A stretch of DNA of 64,000 bases from Bradyrhizobium centrolobii (GCF_001641635.1 NZ_LUUB01000034.1:62001-126000), one strand, 5' to 3'. Positions 1 to 8,855 are shown, counted from the first letter of the stretch. Numbers and translations: made by a program. The notes: generated from the letters alone by a model not told the origin.

Positions 1-2
1 CT

Positions 3-815
3 GTCGTCATACTGAACACAGGGACAATTCATCGCGTCGGCCATCATCGAATGTATGTTTCGATGTCCCGGAAGCTCGCGCGGACCGGCTGTACGGTGCT
101 GCGGTTCGACTTTTCGGGTCTTGGCGACAGTTCACCCCATTTATCGGATCAGCCACTCCTCCAATCCAATTTGGCGGATATTGGAACTGCTCTCGAGTGG
201 CTGCAGACAACGCGTGGGGTTTCCCGAGTCATTTTGGTCGGCTTGTGCTCCGGTGCCGATCACGCAATCCTGTACGGATTCTCGGACCCGCGCATTGTCG
301 GCTTGGTATTGATTGATCCCTATATTCCGCCAACCGCCCGCTATTTCCTCGATTATCTTTCCCGCCGTTTGCGCGACGTCAGGAGCTGGAGAAATTTTCG
401 TCTGCACAAGAGTAAGCTCGTGCGGCGCCTCTACGAACATTTGTCGCAGGTCCTGCACAGGGAAGGTGGGCCACAACACCTTGTATATCAGGGAGTGGAT
501 GCGCGGGACTCGCTCGAGAAAGCCTATGAGGCCAGTGCGCAGGCGGGGGTAAAGTTGCTCGTCATTTGCACGGGCCGACATCACGCGCCTCGCCAGACCT
601 ACCGCGAACAATTCATCAGCGCCTTTTCCAAGGTTTCATTTGGCGCATCCCTGCACTTGGAGTTTTTTCAGGACGCTGATCACACATTCAGTTCCGTAAA
701 GTCTAGAAGCGAACTCGACGAGTTGGTGACAAGTTGGTGCAAGACCACGACATTCGAACGCTCAACATTACAGTTGCCGCCCACAACCGATATCGCAGCT
801 CTTTGGACCGCATAA
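3..815 (+). CDS. Alpha/beta hydrolase, 5' end cut by the window edge
   Basis: Predicted serine hydrolase of the alpha/beta fold. The frame is open from the first bases of the window; in-frame residues before the first ATG (51) read NTGTIHRVGHHR, a natural start of this fold's first strand, so the gene begins outside the window. The nucleophile elbow is GLCSGAD, with Ser at residue 67 counted from that ATG, and a DADHTF motif near the C-terminus supplies the probable catalytic His. Similar hydrolases occur in exopolysaccharide or exosortase-associated loci, which fits the glycosyltransferase that follows on the opposite strand. The substrate cannot be told from the sequence. Confidence 0.8.
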   Translation, partial: VVILNTGTIHRVGHHRMYVSMSRKLARTGCTVLRFDFSGLGDSSPHLSDQPLLQSNLADIGTALEWLQTTRGVSRVILVGLCSGADHAILYGFSDPRIVGLVLIDPYIPPTARYFLDYLSRRLRDVRSWRNFRLHKSKLVRRLYEHLSQVLHREGGPQHLVYQGVDARDSLEKAYEASAQAGVKLLVICTGRHHAPRQTYREQFISAFSKVSFGASLHLEFFQDADHTFSSVKSRSELDELVTSWCKTTTFERSTLQLPPTTDIAALWTA

Positions 816-1102
816 GCCGAAGGAATTCAAAGCTTCTACCGGTCAGCGACAGAGCCGCTGTCTAACCGATCACGCGGGAACTCAAAATGGCGTGGCCGCG
901 TAGCCTAATCCCGACGCCGCCTGCGGAACTACGCACCCGATGATCGGCGCGGGTCGCCAAGTCGTGAAGCAGCGACCTGAGAGCCCTGAATAACCGTCAC
1001 CGAAGCGCGGTCCGGTCACAAGATGCGTTGAGCGCGTTCCTTGCGTTCCAAGGCGGCTCCTCTGCCTCAAGCAAGAGCTGGAGCCGGCGAAGGACGTTTC
1101 TT

Positions 1103-2530
1103 TTAGGCAAGCTTTCGCGGCGGCCGAATTCTTATCTGATGCGACGTTGGGTGGTTCGTGCTATCCGACATCGCGTCGCGATATAAATCCGTATAGCAGT
1201 CGGCCACGACGGTGGCCGTAAAACGTGAGCGTATTCGAGCCAAGGCGCATTCACGGGCTTTGGCAAGAAAGCCAGGGTCCGCAACGAAGCGTTCGATTGC
1301 TCGCACCAGGCTCGCCTCATCTTTCGGTTCTATTATGATGCCCGTCACTCCGTCCTCGATGATGTCCGGGATACCGGACCATCGCGTGCCAATCGCAGGT
1401 AAGCCAAGCGCCATACCTTCGAGGAGACAAAGGGGATACATTTCCCCGGGCTCGTAGGTCGGCAGCACTATCACTTGAGCACTGCGTATCAGCGCCGGCA
1501 CCTCACGGTGATCGACCTTGCCTTTACATTCAACGATCTGCCGCAGACCCCGGCGGTCGATCTCCTCTTCGATCTGTCCGCGTGTCGGTCCATCACCGAT
1601 GAACACGGCACGGAGTTTGGGATAACGCGGCGAAAGCTCGGACAGTGCCCCCAAGAGTTCGACATGCCCTTTGCCCACGACCATACGGGCGACTAGCACG
1701 AGTGTGAACTCGCTCGCGGCCGGAGGCATCGAAGCGTCGCCGAATAGCTGTTCGTCGACGCAGAACGGAATGACCCTGGACTGATCGGCGGACACACCCT
1801 CGGAGATCAGCTCAGCAAGGGCAGCTTCGTAAGGCATTACAATTGTCGACGCGATTTTCTTCTCTATCCAGAAAGTGACCTCGGCAAGCAGATCGCGCTG
1901 CGGCGCGAACCAACTCAACGTGCCGTGATGAGTGACGATAACGGGAATACCTGCTAGTGCCGCTGCGATAAAGCCGTCGAAGCAGGAAAGTCCAACGGCC
2001 TGGATATGCAGTATGTCATTCTCCTTAAGCAGCTCGTAGAGTAATCGGATTCGTTGTGCGCGCAGTACCGCAGTTCCGAGCTTCCGCGGTAGATGGCTTG
2101 CCAAGGCTTTTCGGTTAGGAAGATCATGCACCGATATGCCGCGCTCGCCGGCAATTTTCCGAACATCCTGCCGATTGCTGAGCTCCATCACAACGGCTGG
2201 AATAAGCCCGTGGCGCTTCTGAGCGGCGGTGAGTTGCAAAATGAACGTCTCGACGCCCGTCATGCCAAAATTTGTGCCCATGTAGTGCAGAACGCGCAGT
2301 GCTTGGCGACGCTCCAGCTGGGCGGTGCACTTCAGCTGCAATGCGGGTAGTCCAACCGAGGCAAGCGATTGGCAGCGCGAAGCGGCGTCGGCGATTGCAA
2401 GAAATGGCGGGTTTGCGGCATCGATCTCGAGGAATGCAAAGAGACTCGTCAAATCCGCAAAAAACGACCCAAATGCTATCAGAATCGGAAGGATGCAGGC
2501 CGCAAATACAGCCGATCGCATGACTTTCAA
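1103..2530 (-). CDS. Glycosyltransferase family 4 (GT-B fold)
   Basis: Predicted cytoplasmic or membrane-associated glycosyltransferase, probably using a nucleotide sugar to extend a polysaccharide or glycolipid. A GT4-type N-terminal domain starts near residue 75 (RVLHYMGTNFGMTGVETFIL). The C-terminal half has the usual LVARMVVGKGH strand, a FIGDGP turn and the donor-binding segment EPGEMYPLCLLEGMALGLP with the E-x7-E pattern. The first 70 residues are hydrophobic and unlike GT4 proteins, so translation may begin further in. It converges with the hydrolase gene; together with the acyltransferase and cupin-like genes downstream it suggests a surface-polysaccharide locus. Confidence 0.85.
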   Translation of the reverse strand: MKVMRSAVFAACILPILIAFGSFFADLTSLFAFLEIDAANPPFLAIADAASRCQSLASVGLPALQLKCTAQLERRQALRVLHYMGTNFGMTGVETFILQLTAAQKRHGLIPAVVMELSNRQDVRKIAGERGISVHDLPNRKALASHLPRKLGTAVLRAQRIRLLYELLKENDILHIQAVGLSCFDGFIAAALAGIPVIVTHHGTLSWFAPQRDLLAEVTFWIEKKIASTIVMPYEAALAELISEGVSADQSRVIPFCVDEQLFGDASMPPAASEFTLVLVARMVVGKGHVELLGALSELSPRYPKLRAVFIGDGPTRGQIEEEIDRRGLRQIVECKGKVDHREVPALIRSAQVIVLPTYEPGEMYPLCLLEGMALGLPAIGTRWSGIPDIIEDGVTGIIIEPKDEASLVRAIERFVADPGFLAKARECALARIRSRFTATVVADCYTDLYRDAMSDSTNHPTSHQIRIRPPRKLA

Positions 2531-3232
2531 ATGAACAACACCTTCGAGCTGGAAATAATTTAGATTTAAATCCTAAACCATCGACCGCACAGGTCGCTGC
2601 GACGTTATGGCGCAAATGACGGATCACAACGTCGCACGCGGGCGGATCCTTACCGGAGAGCTCAAGCTCTAGCGGCCGTCAAAACCTGCCACCGACCTGA
2701 TCGATCACACCGTAGCGTACCGCGCGCACGAATGGACCACCGGCGTGATTTGGGGTTAGCGCTCAAATTCCCTTTGATGCTCATACTTTGAAGTTCATAG
2801 TAAAAAGGCCAGCAAGTGACCCGGCCTTCCAACGAAGCAGCTGTCAGACGACTTTTAAGCGGCGCCGCCAAGCGAGGCGCGCCCGCCCCTGCCCGAGCTG
2901 CACACGCCATTCGCAAGCGATGCTGATCCAAATCGCGAGTCCGCGAGCCGGACCGAAAGCCAACGGGTTTGGCTTTTCGTCTTCCTCCCGATCTTCATGC
3001 TGCTTTATGCGATATGCGAGAAGATGCATGTGAGATAGGAGGCGCCTGCTGCTTCGTTCATGGAGCGTGATGGCGGCCCGGAGTGCCTACCAATCCTCCC
3101 GGCACGCCGCCTGCGCGGTATCCTGCGAACCGGCACTTTCGACCGCCCCGGTGCCGGTGCTCTGCCAAGGGCAGATGAAGTGCGCCGCCTAGATACCCAT
3201 TGTTGAGCCGGCGTTAGTTTGAGGGCACGACT
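2531..3232. other. Intergenic stretch without a supported gene
   Basis: About 700 bases with no convincing gene. The stretch just after the glycosyltransferase start is AT-rich. Near 2880-3035 one plus frame reads like the C-terminal part of a one-helix membrane protein (VWLFVFLPIFMLLYAI), but it has no usual start codon and is closed upstream by a stop, so it may be a gene remnant. Confidence 0.4.
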
Positions 3233-3466
3233 TCAATGAAAGTAAAGCGCGACGATTACGATCGAGACCAAGATACCAACGATTAGATAGCTGGGTTCAA
3301 ATCCTCTATTTCGTCTCGCTCCATTCTGTCGTTTTGGTAAGGCCTTGGCGGCCTTGTTGTCCCATCTGTTTTCCACTGATAGCACTTTCCCAAATGGTGG
3401 CCCGGGGGCGCGCGCAGTTCGACATCCAAAGGCATTCGCAACAGGCGTAGTGTCAAGCGCGTTCAC
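3233..3466 (-). CDS. Small hypothetical membrane protein
   Basis: A 77-residue frame starting at GTG with a polar, basic N-terminal two thirds and one C-terminal hydrophobic segment (YLIVGILVSIVIVALYF), so a tail-anchored inner-membrane protein is possible. I do not recognise a family. No strong ribosome-binding site is visible, and the gene stands alone before the tRNA-like locus, so the call rests mainly on the clean membrane helix. Confidence 0.35.
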   Translation of the reverse strand: MNALDTTPVANAFGCRTARAPGPPFGKVLSVENRWDNKAAKALPKRQNGARRNRGFEPSYLIVGILVSIVIVALYFH

Positions 3467-3723
3467 GACTTAATTTTTTCGCCTAGAGTGAACCTTACCG
3501 GCAAGAAGACCGACTTCTTCAATGAAGTGCAGTTCGCGCGTGGCAATAAGAGAAGTGGCAATTAGCGCACCGGACATCCTCAAAGATGACGGCGCACAAT
3601 ATGACGATCCTCGATTGACCTCCAGCTGGAACACGTTAAATTGGTTATGTGTTTGGATTAACCGTCTTTCCGCGTACCGGTAGCCGCAACCCATTAGGTG
3701 ACGCTAATCTCTTTTCATTAATC

Positions 3724-3799
3724 GCCGGTTTAGCTCAGGGTTAGAGCGCCGCCATCGTATGGCGGAGGTCGGGAGTTCAAGTCTCTTCAACCGGCACCA
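3724..3799 (+). tRNA. tRNA-Thr (anticodon CGT), with an extra base in the T stem
   Basis: A cloverleaf can be drawn: acceptor GCCGGTT pairing with AACCGGC, D stem GCTC/GAGC, anticodon stem CCGCC/GGCGG around loop ATCGTAT (anticodon CGT, threonine), variable loop AGGTC, T loop TTCAAGT, discriminator A and encoded CCA. The T stem GGGAG pairs with CTCTT using two G-U pairs, and one unpaired C (3788) lies between it and the acceptor strand, so this arm has one base too many. The locus may be a functional but odd tRNA, a decayed copy, or the scar of an integration event. It lies at the left of a low-density accessory region. Confidence 0.75.
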
Positions 3800-4119
3800 A
3801 TGTTGATCCTGATGCTCTTTTCAAATCGGCGCGGCTGGATCGGCAACCGACCAGGTTGCCGGACGTTGCGTCGGTGTCCTTCACTTCAGTTTCATATTCG
3901 TCCAATCTCCCCGGGAGTTTGAGGAAATCGCTCAACGGATGCGGTCGCAATACGATTTGACCGTGTGACCGGCTCCCAATGGACCCACCATTCACCCCAG
4001 GACCACTCGCTCACTCTGACCAGAGTCCACGAAGCGAAGGCTTCCTGCTCTCCAGCAGTGCGGGGTTTGCGGAGGCGAATGCTGGATGACGGAAAGAAGA
4101 AGGTTCGATCGCGCGACAC
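3800..4119. other. Intergenic, nothing supported
   Basis: 320 bases between the tRNA-like gene and the PilZ gene. Frames exist on both strands but none has a ribosome-binding site or a protein-like composition. No repeat of the tRNA 3' end is visible here. Confidence 0.4.
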
Positions 4120-4362
4120 CTACTCCAAAAATTCAACGCCGATGCGGTTGTCGGTGGACCAGATCAGACGGCACGTTCTGACGATCCGATCCTTCTCCAG
4201 CATCAATTTGAAATGGGACTTCATATAGCGCTTCTCTGGCAACTCGATCGCAGCTCCAAAGACAGAGATGTTGAGCACGCGACAACGTAGGCTGGATCCA
4301 TCCCCTGAAATGTAGCCGATCTCATCGACATCGGTTCGCTGCTGTCTTCGGCGCTCGTGCAT
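4120..4362 (-). CDS. PilZ-domain protein
   Basis: An 80-residue single-domain PilZ protein, the usual receptor fold for cyclic di-GMP. The N-terminal RRRQQR matches the RxxxR ligand motif, and NISVFGAAIE matches the (D/N)xSxxG motif about 25 residues later. The rest is the short beta barrel (RTCRLIWSTDNRIGVEF). Stand-alone PilZ proteins are numerous in Bradyrhizobium and their partners are rarely known. It may tie this surface-polysaccharide region to c-di-GMP, but nothing in the neighbourhood proves that. Confidence 0.85.
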   Translation of the reverse strand: MHERRRQQRTDVDEIGYISGDGSSLRCRVLNISVFGAAIELPEKRYMKSHFKLMLEKDRIVRTCRLIWSTDNRIGVEFLE

Positions 4363-4492
4363 TTGTCACTTCTTCCGCATGCCACCCAGAAAACGAGCGC
4401 CGATCTGACCCAAGCCAACTCGTGCAGGCGATAGGGAGCCCGTCGCTTTTCGGTCTTCACAATTCTTGTCGCCTGTATGAAGCCCGATCCTG

Positions 4493-4714
4493 TCAACCTG
4501 CCGTGCGCGACTGCTTCCGTAACAGTTCGAATTGTCGAGCAATCTGTGTCGCGAGCCTGGAGCGGGATTCCTTCAGAGCGGTTTGCTGCTCGAACACGTC
4601 GTGGCCATCATGCTCAAGCACTTCTATCAAGGCCAGCCGATCCTCTATATGTCGCTGGCGCTGTGCTATTTCGCCTCTTAACTCAGACAGCTCCTGATCA
4701 ATAGCCGACGTCAT
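4493..4714 (-). CDS. Small coiled-coil hypothetical protein
   Basis: A 73-residue, almost entirely helical protein (IDQELSELRGEIAQRQRHIE, then a second charged helix) that probably forms a short coiled coil. The start is placed at the internal ATG because GGACGGGAG lies just upstream of it; the longer reading adds 22 residues of unlikely composition. No domain is recognised. It is transcribed in the same direction as the PilZ gene, 130 bases upstream of it. Confidence 0.5.
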   Translation of the reverse strand: MTSAIDQELSELRGEIAQRQRHIEDRLALIEVLEHDGHDVFEQQTALKESRSRLATQIARQFELLRKQSRTAG

Positions 4715-5597
4715 TGCAATGCTCCCGTCCGGCACCGTTGCCGTTAAAGAGCGAAAGCATGCCCCGAAATGCCTGCACAAATCTTACCTGTTTAAACCCG
4801 ACAATAAATCTGATGCCAAAATTAAATGTTACGCTATCGCCGATGAGGTAAATTATTACCGGCTATTAAAGCTATCCAGGAGCGCCTCCTCTATTGTGTG
4901 TTTAAGGAAAGGAATGCCGATTGGCGCTATTCTAATTCGATGCCATAGGGCTGGGTTCAGATCTTAATGGTCTCACCGCGGCGGAAAGGTGCCTGCCACC
5001 CGATCGGAGACCTCCTCCGCGGCGCGAGGCAGGGCTCTACGTAAGTTGCCGGCCTCGACAGGCACGGGCCCCACCCGCTCGGAGAAGCTCACCAGCGGGC
5101 TCGGTAAGCGGCTTGGCGATGCTCCATATTGGGTGCCCTCCGTGAAAGGGAGCCTGTACGGACGGCCCAAAATTGGGTGGCGGACGGCGGCACATTTGCG
5201 TACCTCTGCCGCGTTCCCTCTGCACTCTACCCCTTTGGCATCCCGCCGACGCCAATCCGGCGGCACACTGACCGGGGATGGTGCGGATATTCTCGATTCA
5301 GATTTCGACGACCTCGTACGCGTGGGCTCGGAATTCCGGGAAAATCTGCTTCATTGGATCTTGACCCCTGCCCACCAACTGGCTCGCTCTTGAGGCCGAT
5401 CGGGACAGGAGGCTGAATTTCCCGGTCTACGGCCGCCGTAATAGCTATGGACAGGCCGAGAGTGAAATGAGGACGCAAACAGCGTCGGCCGCCAGCCCGG
5501 CGTGCCAGCCACCAGAGTTCCGATACCGGGACGGGACCGTGCTCGCCGGATCACAACTGCGGGACGAATAGCAATGAACTATCGGTCTCGTGGGAAT
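4715..5597. other. Long gene-poor stretch with an AT-rich island
   Basis: Nearly 900 bases with no supported gene. 4780-4900 is strikingly AT-rich for this replicon and includes the imperfect palindrome GGTAAATTATTACC (4848-4861); such islands are typical binding ground for H-NS-like proteins, one of which is encoded at 12965. The rest is GC-rich with only chance frames and may be decayed sequence. Confidence 0.4.
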
Positions 5598-5795
5598 TCA
5601 CTCATCCGGCCACGGCGTGAAGGTCGCGCCAGACTTGCGACTGGTTCGGCCGCGTTGCTTATGAAAACGCTGCACGCGCCCGTAGATTGCTTGCCGACTT
5701 CGACCTGGCGGTTGGCCTATTTCGCCAGCTGAAGCTCCTTCGCGAAGAAGTATGAACAGAACTTGCGCTTCGTCCAAGGACCATGGCCAAATCAT
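5598..5795 (-). CDS. Small GcrA/SANT-like helix-turn-helix protein
   Basis: A 65-residue protein whose first 45 residues (PWSLDEAQVLFILLREGAS, then a GRSRQAIYGRVQR helix) follow the pattern of small GcrA-type or SANT/Myb-like DNA-binding domains: a W near the start, an acidic helix, then a recognition helix. Its ATG overlaps the TGA of the upstream NYN gene (ATGA), a strong sign of translational coupling. It probably binds DNA; the target is unknown. The similarity is judged by eye. Confidence 0.55.
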   Translation of the reverse strand: MIWPWSLDEAQVLFILLREGASAGEIGQPPGRSRQAIYGRVQRFHKQRGRTSRKSGATFTPWPDE

Positions 5796-6379
5796 TCCTT
5801 CGAACCGGTAGGCGACGGTCGTCGCAGCAGCCCCCGCGCAACCATGCGTTCAGACGGATCGCGACTGAGCTTGGATCGCAGTTCGACGAGGTCGGTAAAG
5901 ACGTCAGCCTGCCGGCGCAATTCATCGGCGATCATCGATGGCTCGCTTGCAACTGTCGAAACAACAGTGACCCGCACGCCGCGACGCTGCACGGCTTCGA
6001 CGAGGGACCGGAAGTCACCATCACCGGAGAACAGCACCATCTGATCGATGTGCTCGGCGATCTCCATGGCACCTACCGCAAGCTCTACGCCCATGTTGCC
6101 CTTAACCTTGCGGCGGCCTGTGGCGTCGATGAACTCTTTCGTTGTTTTGGTGACGACCGTATAACCGTTATATTCGAGCCAATCGATCAGGGGACGCATC
6201 GACGAGTATTCGTGATCCTCAATGAGGGCGGTATAATAAAAGGCGCGCAGAAGCTTTCCTCGATTCTGAAATTCCTTCAGCAGGCACATGTAATCGATAT
6301 CAAAGTTCAGCGTCTTCGCAGTGGCGTAAAGATTGGGCCCGTCAATAAAAACCGCGATCTTGTCTGACGGACACGGCAT
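5792..6379 (-). CDS. NYN-domain (LabA/COG1432-type) protein, catalytic residues altered
   Basis: A 195-residue protein of the NYN/PIN-like nuclease group, whose members cut RNA with a cluster of acidic residues and a metal ion. FIDGPN (Asp13) and SGDGDF (Asp120, Asp122) are present. The middle helix reads GVELAVGAM, where I expect the family pattern D-x-E-L-A-V-D-A-M; both expected aspartates are glycine (residues 97 and 103), each explainable by one A-to-G change. Activity may be reduced or lost. It overlaps a small HTH gene by ATGA, so the two are likely made together. Confidence 0.88.
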   Translation of the reverse strand: MPCPSDKIAVFIDGPNLYATAKTLNFDIDYMCLLKEFQNRGKLLRAFYYTALIEDHEYSSMRPLIDWLEYNGYTVVTKTTKEFIDATGRRKVKGNMGVELAVGAMEIAEHIDQMVLFSGDGDFRSLVEAVQRRGVRVTVVSTVASEPSMIADELRRQADVFTDLVELRSKLSRDPSERMVARGLLRRPSPTGSKE

Positions 6380-6588
6380 CCTCGTAACCTCTTGCGAGCT
6401 TCCCGCTCCGATTTACGCAATAAACTTCGCTACGTGGGCTTCGCGAGCGCGCTCTGCCGAACGCCAATCGATACCGCGAAGCCCTTTAGCGCTCAAACGA
6501 ATCTTCGATCCAAGACCATAATGCGTTGACCGCCGGCGCCTACGCGCACCTCGTTGAGCCCTCGCGAAGAAGTGGGCGAATTCCGTAC

Positions 6589-6849
6589 CTACTTGTTGTC
6601 GCGCCACAGCTTTTCTATCTCGCGCAAATGGAGCTCGATTTCTGCCTGACTTCTATCGAGGGAGTTCTCGGCTCGTGCCCCCGGAGGCTCCGGAATTAAG
6701 AAGATTGCGCCAGCGCAGACAAGAGCCATTCCTCCGACAAGAAGGGCAACGCCAATCTCGTGCATGAAAAACGTCCTAGTGAAATCGGCCCAAAACAGCT
6801 GCACAGATTGAACAGGCTCGCGCACTCCTGGGCGCGGCACGGCTATCAT
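6589..6849 (-). CDS. Small single-helix membrane protein
   Basis: An 86-residue protein with one membrane segment (IGVALLVGGMALVCAGAIFLI) near the middle and a charged helical tail (RSQAEIELHLREIEKLWR). The start at 6849 is chosen because that ATG overlaps the TGA of the frame upstream (ATGA), which suggests coupling; a longer form starting at 6915 is possible. I recognise no family. Confidence 0.45.
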   Translation of the reverse strand: MIAVPRPGVREPVQSVQLFWADFTRTFFMHEIGVALLVGGMALVCAGAIFLIPEPPGARAENSLDRSQAEIELHLREIEKLWRDNK

Positions 6850-7064
6850 AGGGCTAGGTGGTACGGATGCTGTTTCGCTAGATTGACGTCGACGTAGCCA
6901 TCCGAGCCAATCCACTCGTGCGGGCAGTAAGCGAGCGATGCGAGATCGATCTCAAGGCCGTCTCTGGCGATCGCATCGCGCCTTCCCATGCGGTCGATCC
7001 ACTCTCGCTGTCCAGTGTCCACGTTCAGACGCACGGCGTCATACACGGCGGTATCGTTCGTCAC
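6846..7064 (-). CDS. Small hypothetical protein
   Basis: A 72-residue soluble protein (for example VDTGQREWIDRMGRR and AYCPHEWIGSDGYVDVNLA) whose composition reads like a real protein. The start is uncertain: GTG codons at 7073, 7064 and 7046 are all possible and none has a good ribosome-binding site. The stop overlaps the start of the following membrane protein (ATGA), the main support that both are genes. Confidence 0.38.
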   Translation of the reverse strand: MTNDTAVYDAVRLNVDTGQREWIDRMGRRDAIARDGLEIDLASLAYCPHEWIGSDGYVDVNLAKQHPYHLAL

Positions 7065-7399
7065 AGCAATCACCAAACTACTCAAACTAAATGCGCAATA
7101 GGAGAAGACTACGCCGCATGCACGATAAATCAAGCGGGCATCGCTTCTGCAGTTGCTCACTGCCAAAGCATGCACGGGATGAGAACGGAGCAGGCAAGAA
7201 AGTGCGTGAGCCCTCACGTCTCTCATACAGAGCCATGGACTTCAGCAACAATAGCCACGATCTCGTCAGTCCGGTTCAAGCCATGTAATCGGTTTGGCTG
7301 CTTCTCGCGCTCGATCAATCGCCTCTTGTGCTTTGAAGTCCGGGCATCCTGCACTGCGCGGACATGGGGCCCGCGTTGCAGCAGATTTGTGAGCACCAC
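7065..7399. other. Intergenic, nothing supported
   Basis: 335 bases with frames on both strands, none with a ribosome-binding site or recognisable protein composition. Confidence 0.35.
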
Positions 7400-7552
7400 C
7401 TATGACGAGATCTTGGGCTCGTTCTTGGTTTCCTCCTTCCGTACCTGATCCTCGAGGTAGCGGAGGATCATGCGACGCGCGTCTTTGTCTCTGACTTTCT
7501 GAAAGGCCTTGATCAGGCGCAGCATCTCCAGATCTTCAACACTGTTTGACAC
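7400..7552 (-). CDS. Small helical protein resembling the tail of XRE-type regulators
   Basis: A 50-residue protein whose core, LRLIKAFQKVRDKDARRMIL, resembles the C-terminal helical tail found after the HTH domain in many rhizobial XRE regulators. It has no HTH of its own. The GTG start is chosen because GAGGCG lies seven bases upstream; an ATG 18 codons further upstream is possible. It may be a stand-alone dimerisation module or a remnant of a longer regulator. Confidence 0.45.
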   Translation of the reverse strand: MSNSVEDLEMLRLIKAFQKVRDKDARRMILRYLEDQVRKEETKNEPKISS

Positions 7553-7988
7553 GGGACGCCTCGTTGAAAAAAAACGGCGCAAGTATAAATAGATAAAATT
7601 ATGCAACGTTTCCCATTAAATGGAAACTCGGAGCCGATCGCAAGGTTAAGGCGTCGCCGGCCGGCCACTACCATTCGGGCCGAGTGCTCGAATTGCCCCT
7701 ATGCCAAAGCCCGGCCGCTTCTGCCCGGGGGCCGAGGGTTTTGTTCATAACTTCAGGACTGCTCCGGCCGAAACGGCAGGGTCAGAAGTCGGCCAGATCG
7801 CAACGCCACTTTGCGATCTCATTCAACGTCCTGAAACCCGATCGGGTTACCAGGCGCCGCCAACGCGATCAATTACCAGACGCACGCCTGTATTGGGACA
7901 CCGCTTTGACTCGGGGGCAGCTTTCCGAAACGCGGGAGCGGTTAATCACGTAGACGTCTCCTCGACGCTTGTCTCGACAAGCGAACCA
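7553..7988. other. Intergenic, nothing supported
   Basis: The first part (7565-7625) is AT-rich and may hold the promoter of the small gene at 7400. The remainder is GC-rich with no protein-like frame. Confidence 0.35.
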
Positions 7989-8297
7989 TCACACTGCGCG
8001 CGGGGTCCATCTCGCGCGTTCCTCTAATGTGTTGATGGTCGAGACAAGCTTGTCGCGACGCGCGCGCAAGTTTAGCGCAAGGGTTGGATACGTCGGCTGC
8101 CGCACGTCGAACACGCCCGCCCTGGCCTCCTCCTCGAGTATGTCGGAGTTCATAAGTTGAACGCGCCACCATAGATCCGCAATCAACGCTTGCAACTGGA
8201 GATCACTGCTCGTGCCAGCATGGCACATTTCTTCCATTGTTCGTCTCAACCTGAAACGCTCCTCTATTGGGGCTTCTATTTGATCGCGATACAGCAA
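7989..8297 (-). CDS. Hypothetical helical protein
   Basis: About 100 residues, predicted mostly alpha-helical (IEERFRLRRTMEEM; LQALIADLWWRVQLMNSDIL; LRARRDKLVSTINTLEERA). I know no family. The start is unsettled: TTG at 8297 gives the longest form without a clear ribosome-binding site, and an internal ATG at 8237 is the conservative choice. Protein-like composition throughout is the main support. Confidence 0.4.
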   Translation of the reverse strand: MLYRDQIEAPIEERFRLRRTMEEMCHAGTSSDLQLQALIADLWWRVQLMNSDILEEEARAGVFDVRQPTYPTLALNLRARRDKLVSTINTLEERARWTPRAV

Positions 8298-8690
8298 AGG
8301 GAATGCCAGGCAGATTGACCGTTGCGCCGGTCCACCGATCGAGGCTTGACGCGCTCCTCCGCGGCGGCGCAGCCGTCGGTGATCGCTGATCCGCGCCTGG
8401 CGCCGGTTAGATCGCTTATGAAACGATGCAACTGTCTGGCGACACGCGTAACGCTCGGATCGCCTTCGCGGACGCCTTATTTTGACCAGCCCGTCGTTCG
8501 CGATGTTCCTGGTTGCCGGGTCGCTCGCTCAGGCAAACTGGGCAGCCGGCTTGCGCCGCTCCCGGAAATGCGGCTTTGAACTTCGCATTGCCCGGTCGGT
8601 CACAGCGCCAAGCCAGGGCCGAACAATCCGGCCGGTTAGTTGCAATCGGATGATGCGGCTCGATCGAAATTGCGCGCTTTAGCCAACGCC
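8298..8690. other. Intergenic, nothing supported
   Basis: About 390 GC-rich bases with no frame that looks like a gene on either strand. Confidence 0.35.
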
Positions 8691-8855
8691 CTACTCTTTT
8701 CGGTCCTCGGTCGACGCATCCGATTCCCGGGGCTGGCCCTCGCTCTCACCCTCAGAATCGTGACGGCGTCGCAAGGAAAGCCGGAGTTCGAGATCGGCGA
8801 CCACCTTTCGCAAGCGCTTCAACTCAAGATATAGACGCCCCAGGTCTCCAGACAT
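8691..8855 (-). CDS. Very small coiled-coil protein (54 residues)
   Basis: A short gene reading MSGDLGRLYLELKRLRK, then a leucine/arginine-rich helix, then an acidic polar tail ending in DRKE. The helix has heptad-like leucine spacing (LGRLYLELKRLRKVVADLEL), suggesting a small coiled coil. The function is unknown. The frame is clean from ATG to TAG and the composition is unlike chance frames nearby. Confidence 0.5.
   Translation of the reverse strand: MSGDLGRLYLELKRLRKVVADLELRLSLRRRHDSEGESEGQPRESDASTEDRKE

Noticed and set aside
2880..3035. Plus-strand frame with a clear hydrophobic helix
   Set aside because: No usual start codon after the upstream stop; kept only as a possible remnant in the intergenic note.
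6413..6607. A 64-codon minus-strand frame between the NYN and membrane-protein genes
   Set aside because: It begins with GTG inside the end of the neighbouring gene, has an Arg run and no ribosome-binding site; too weak to list.
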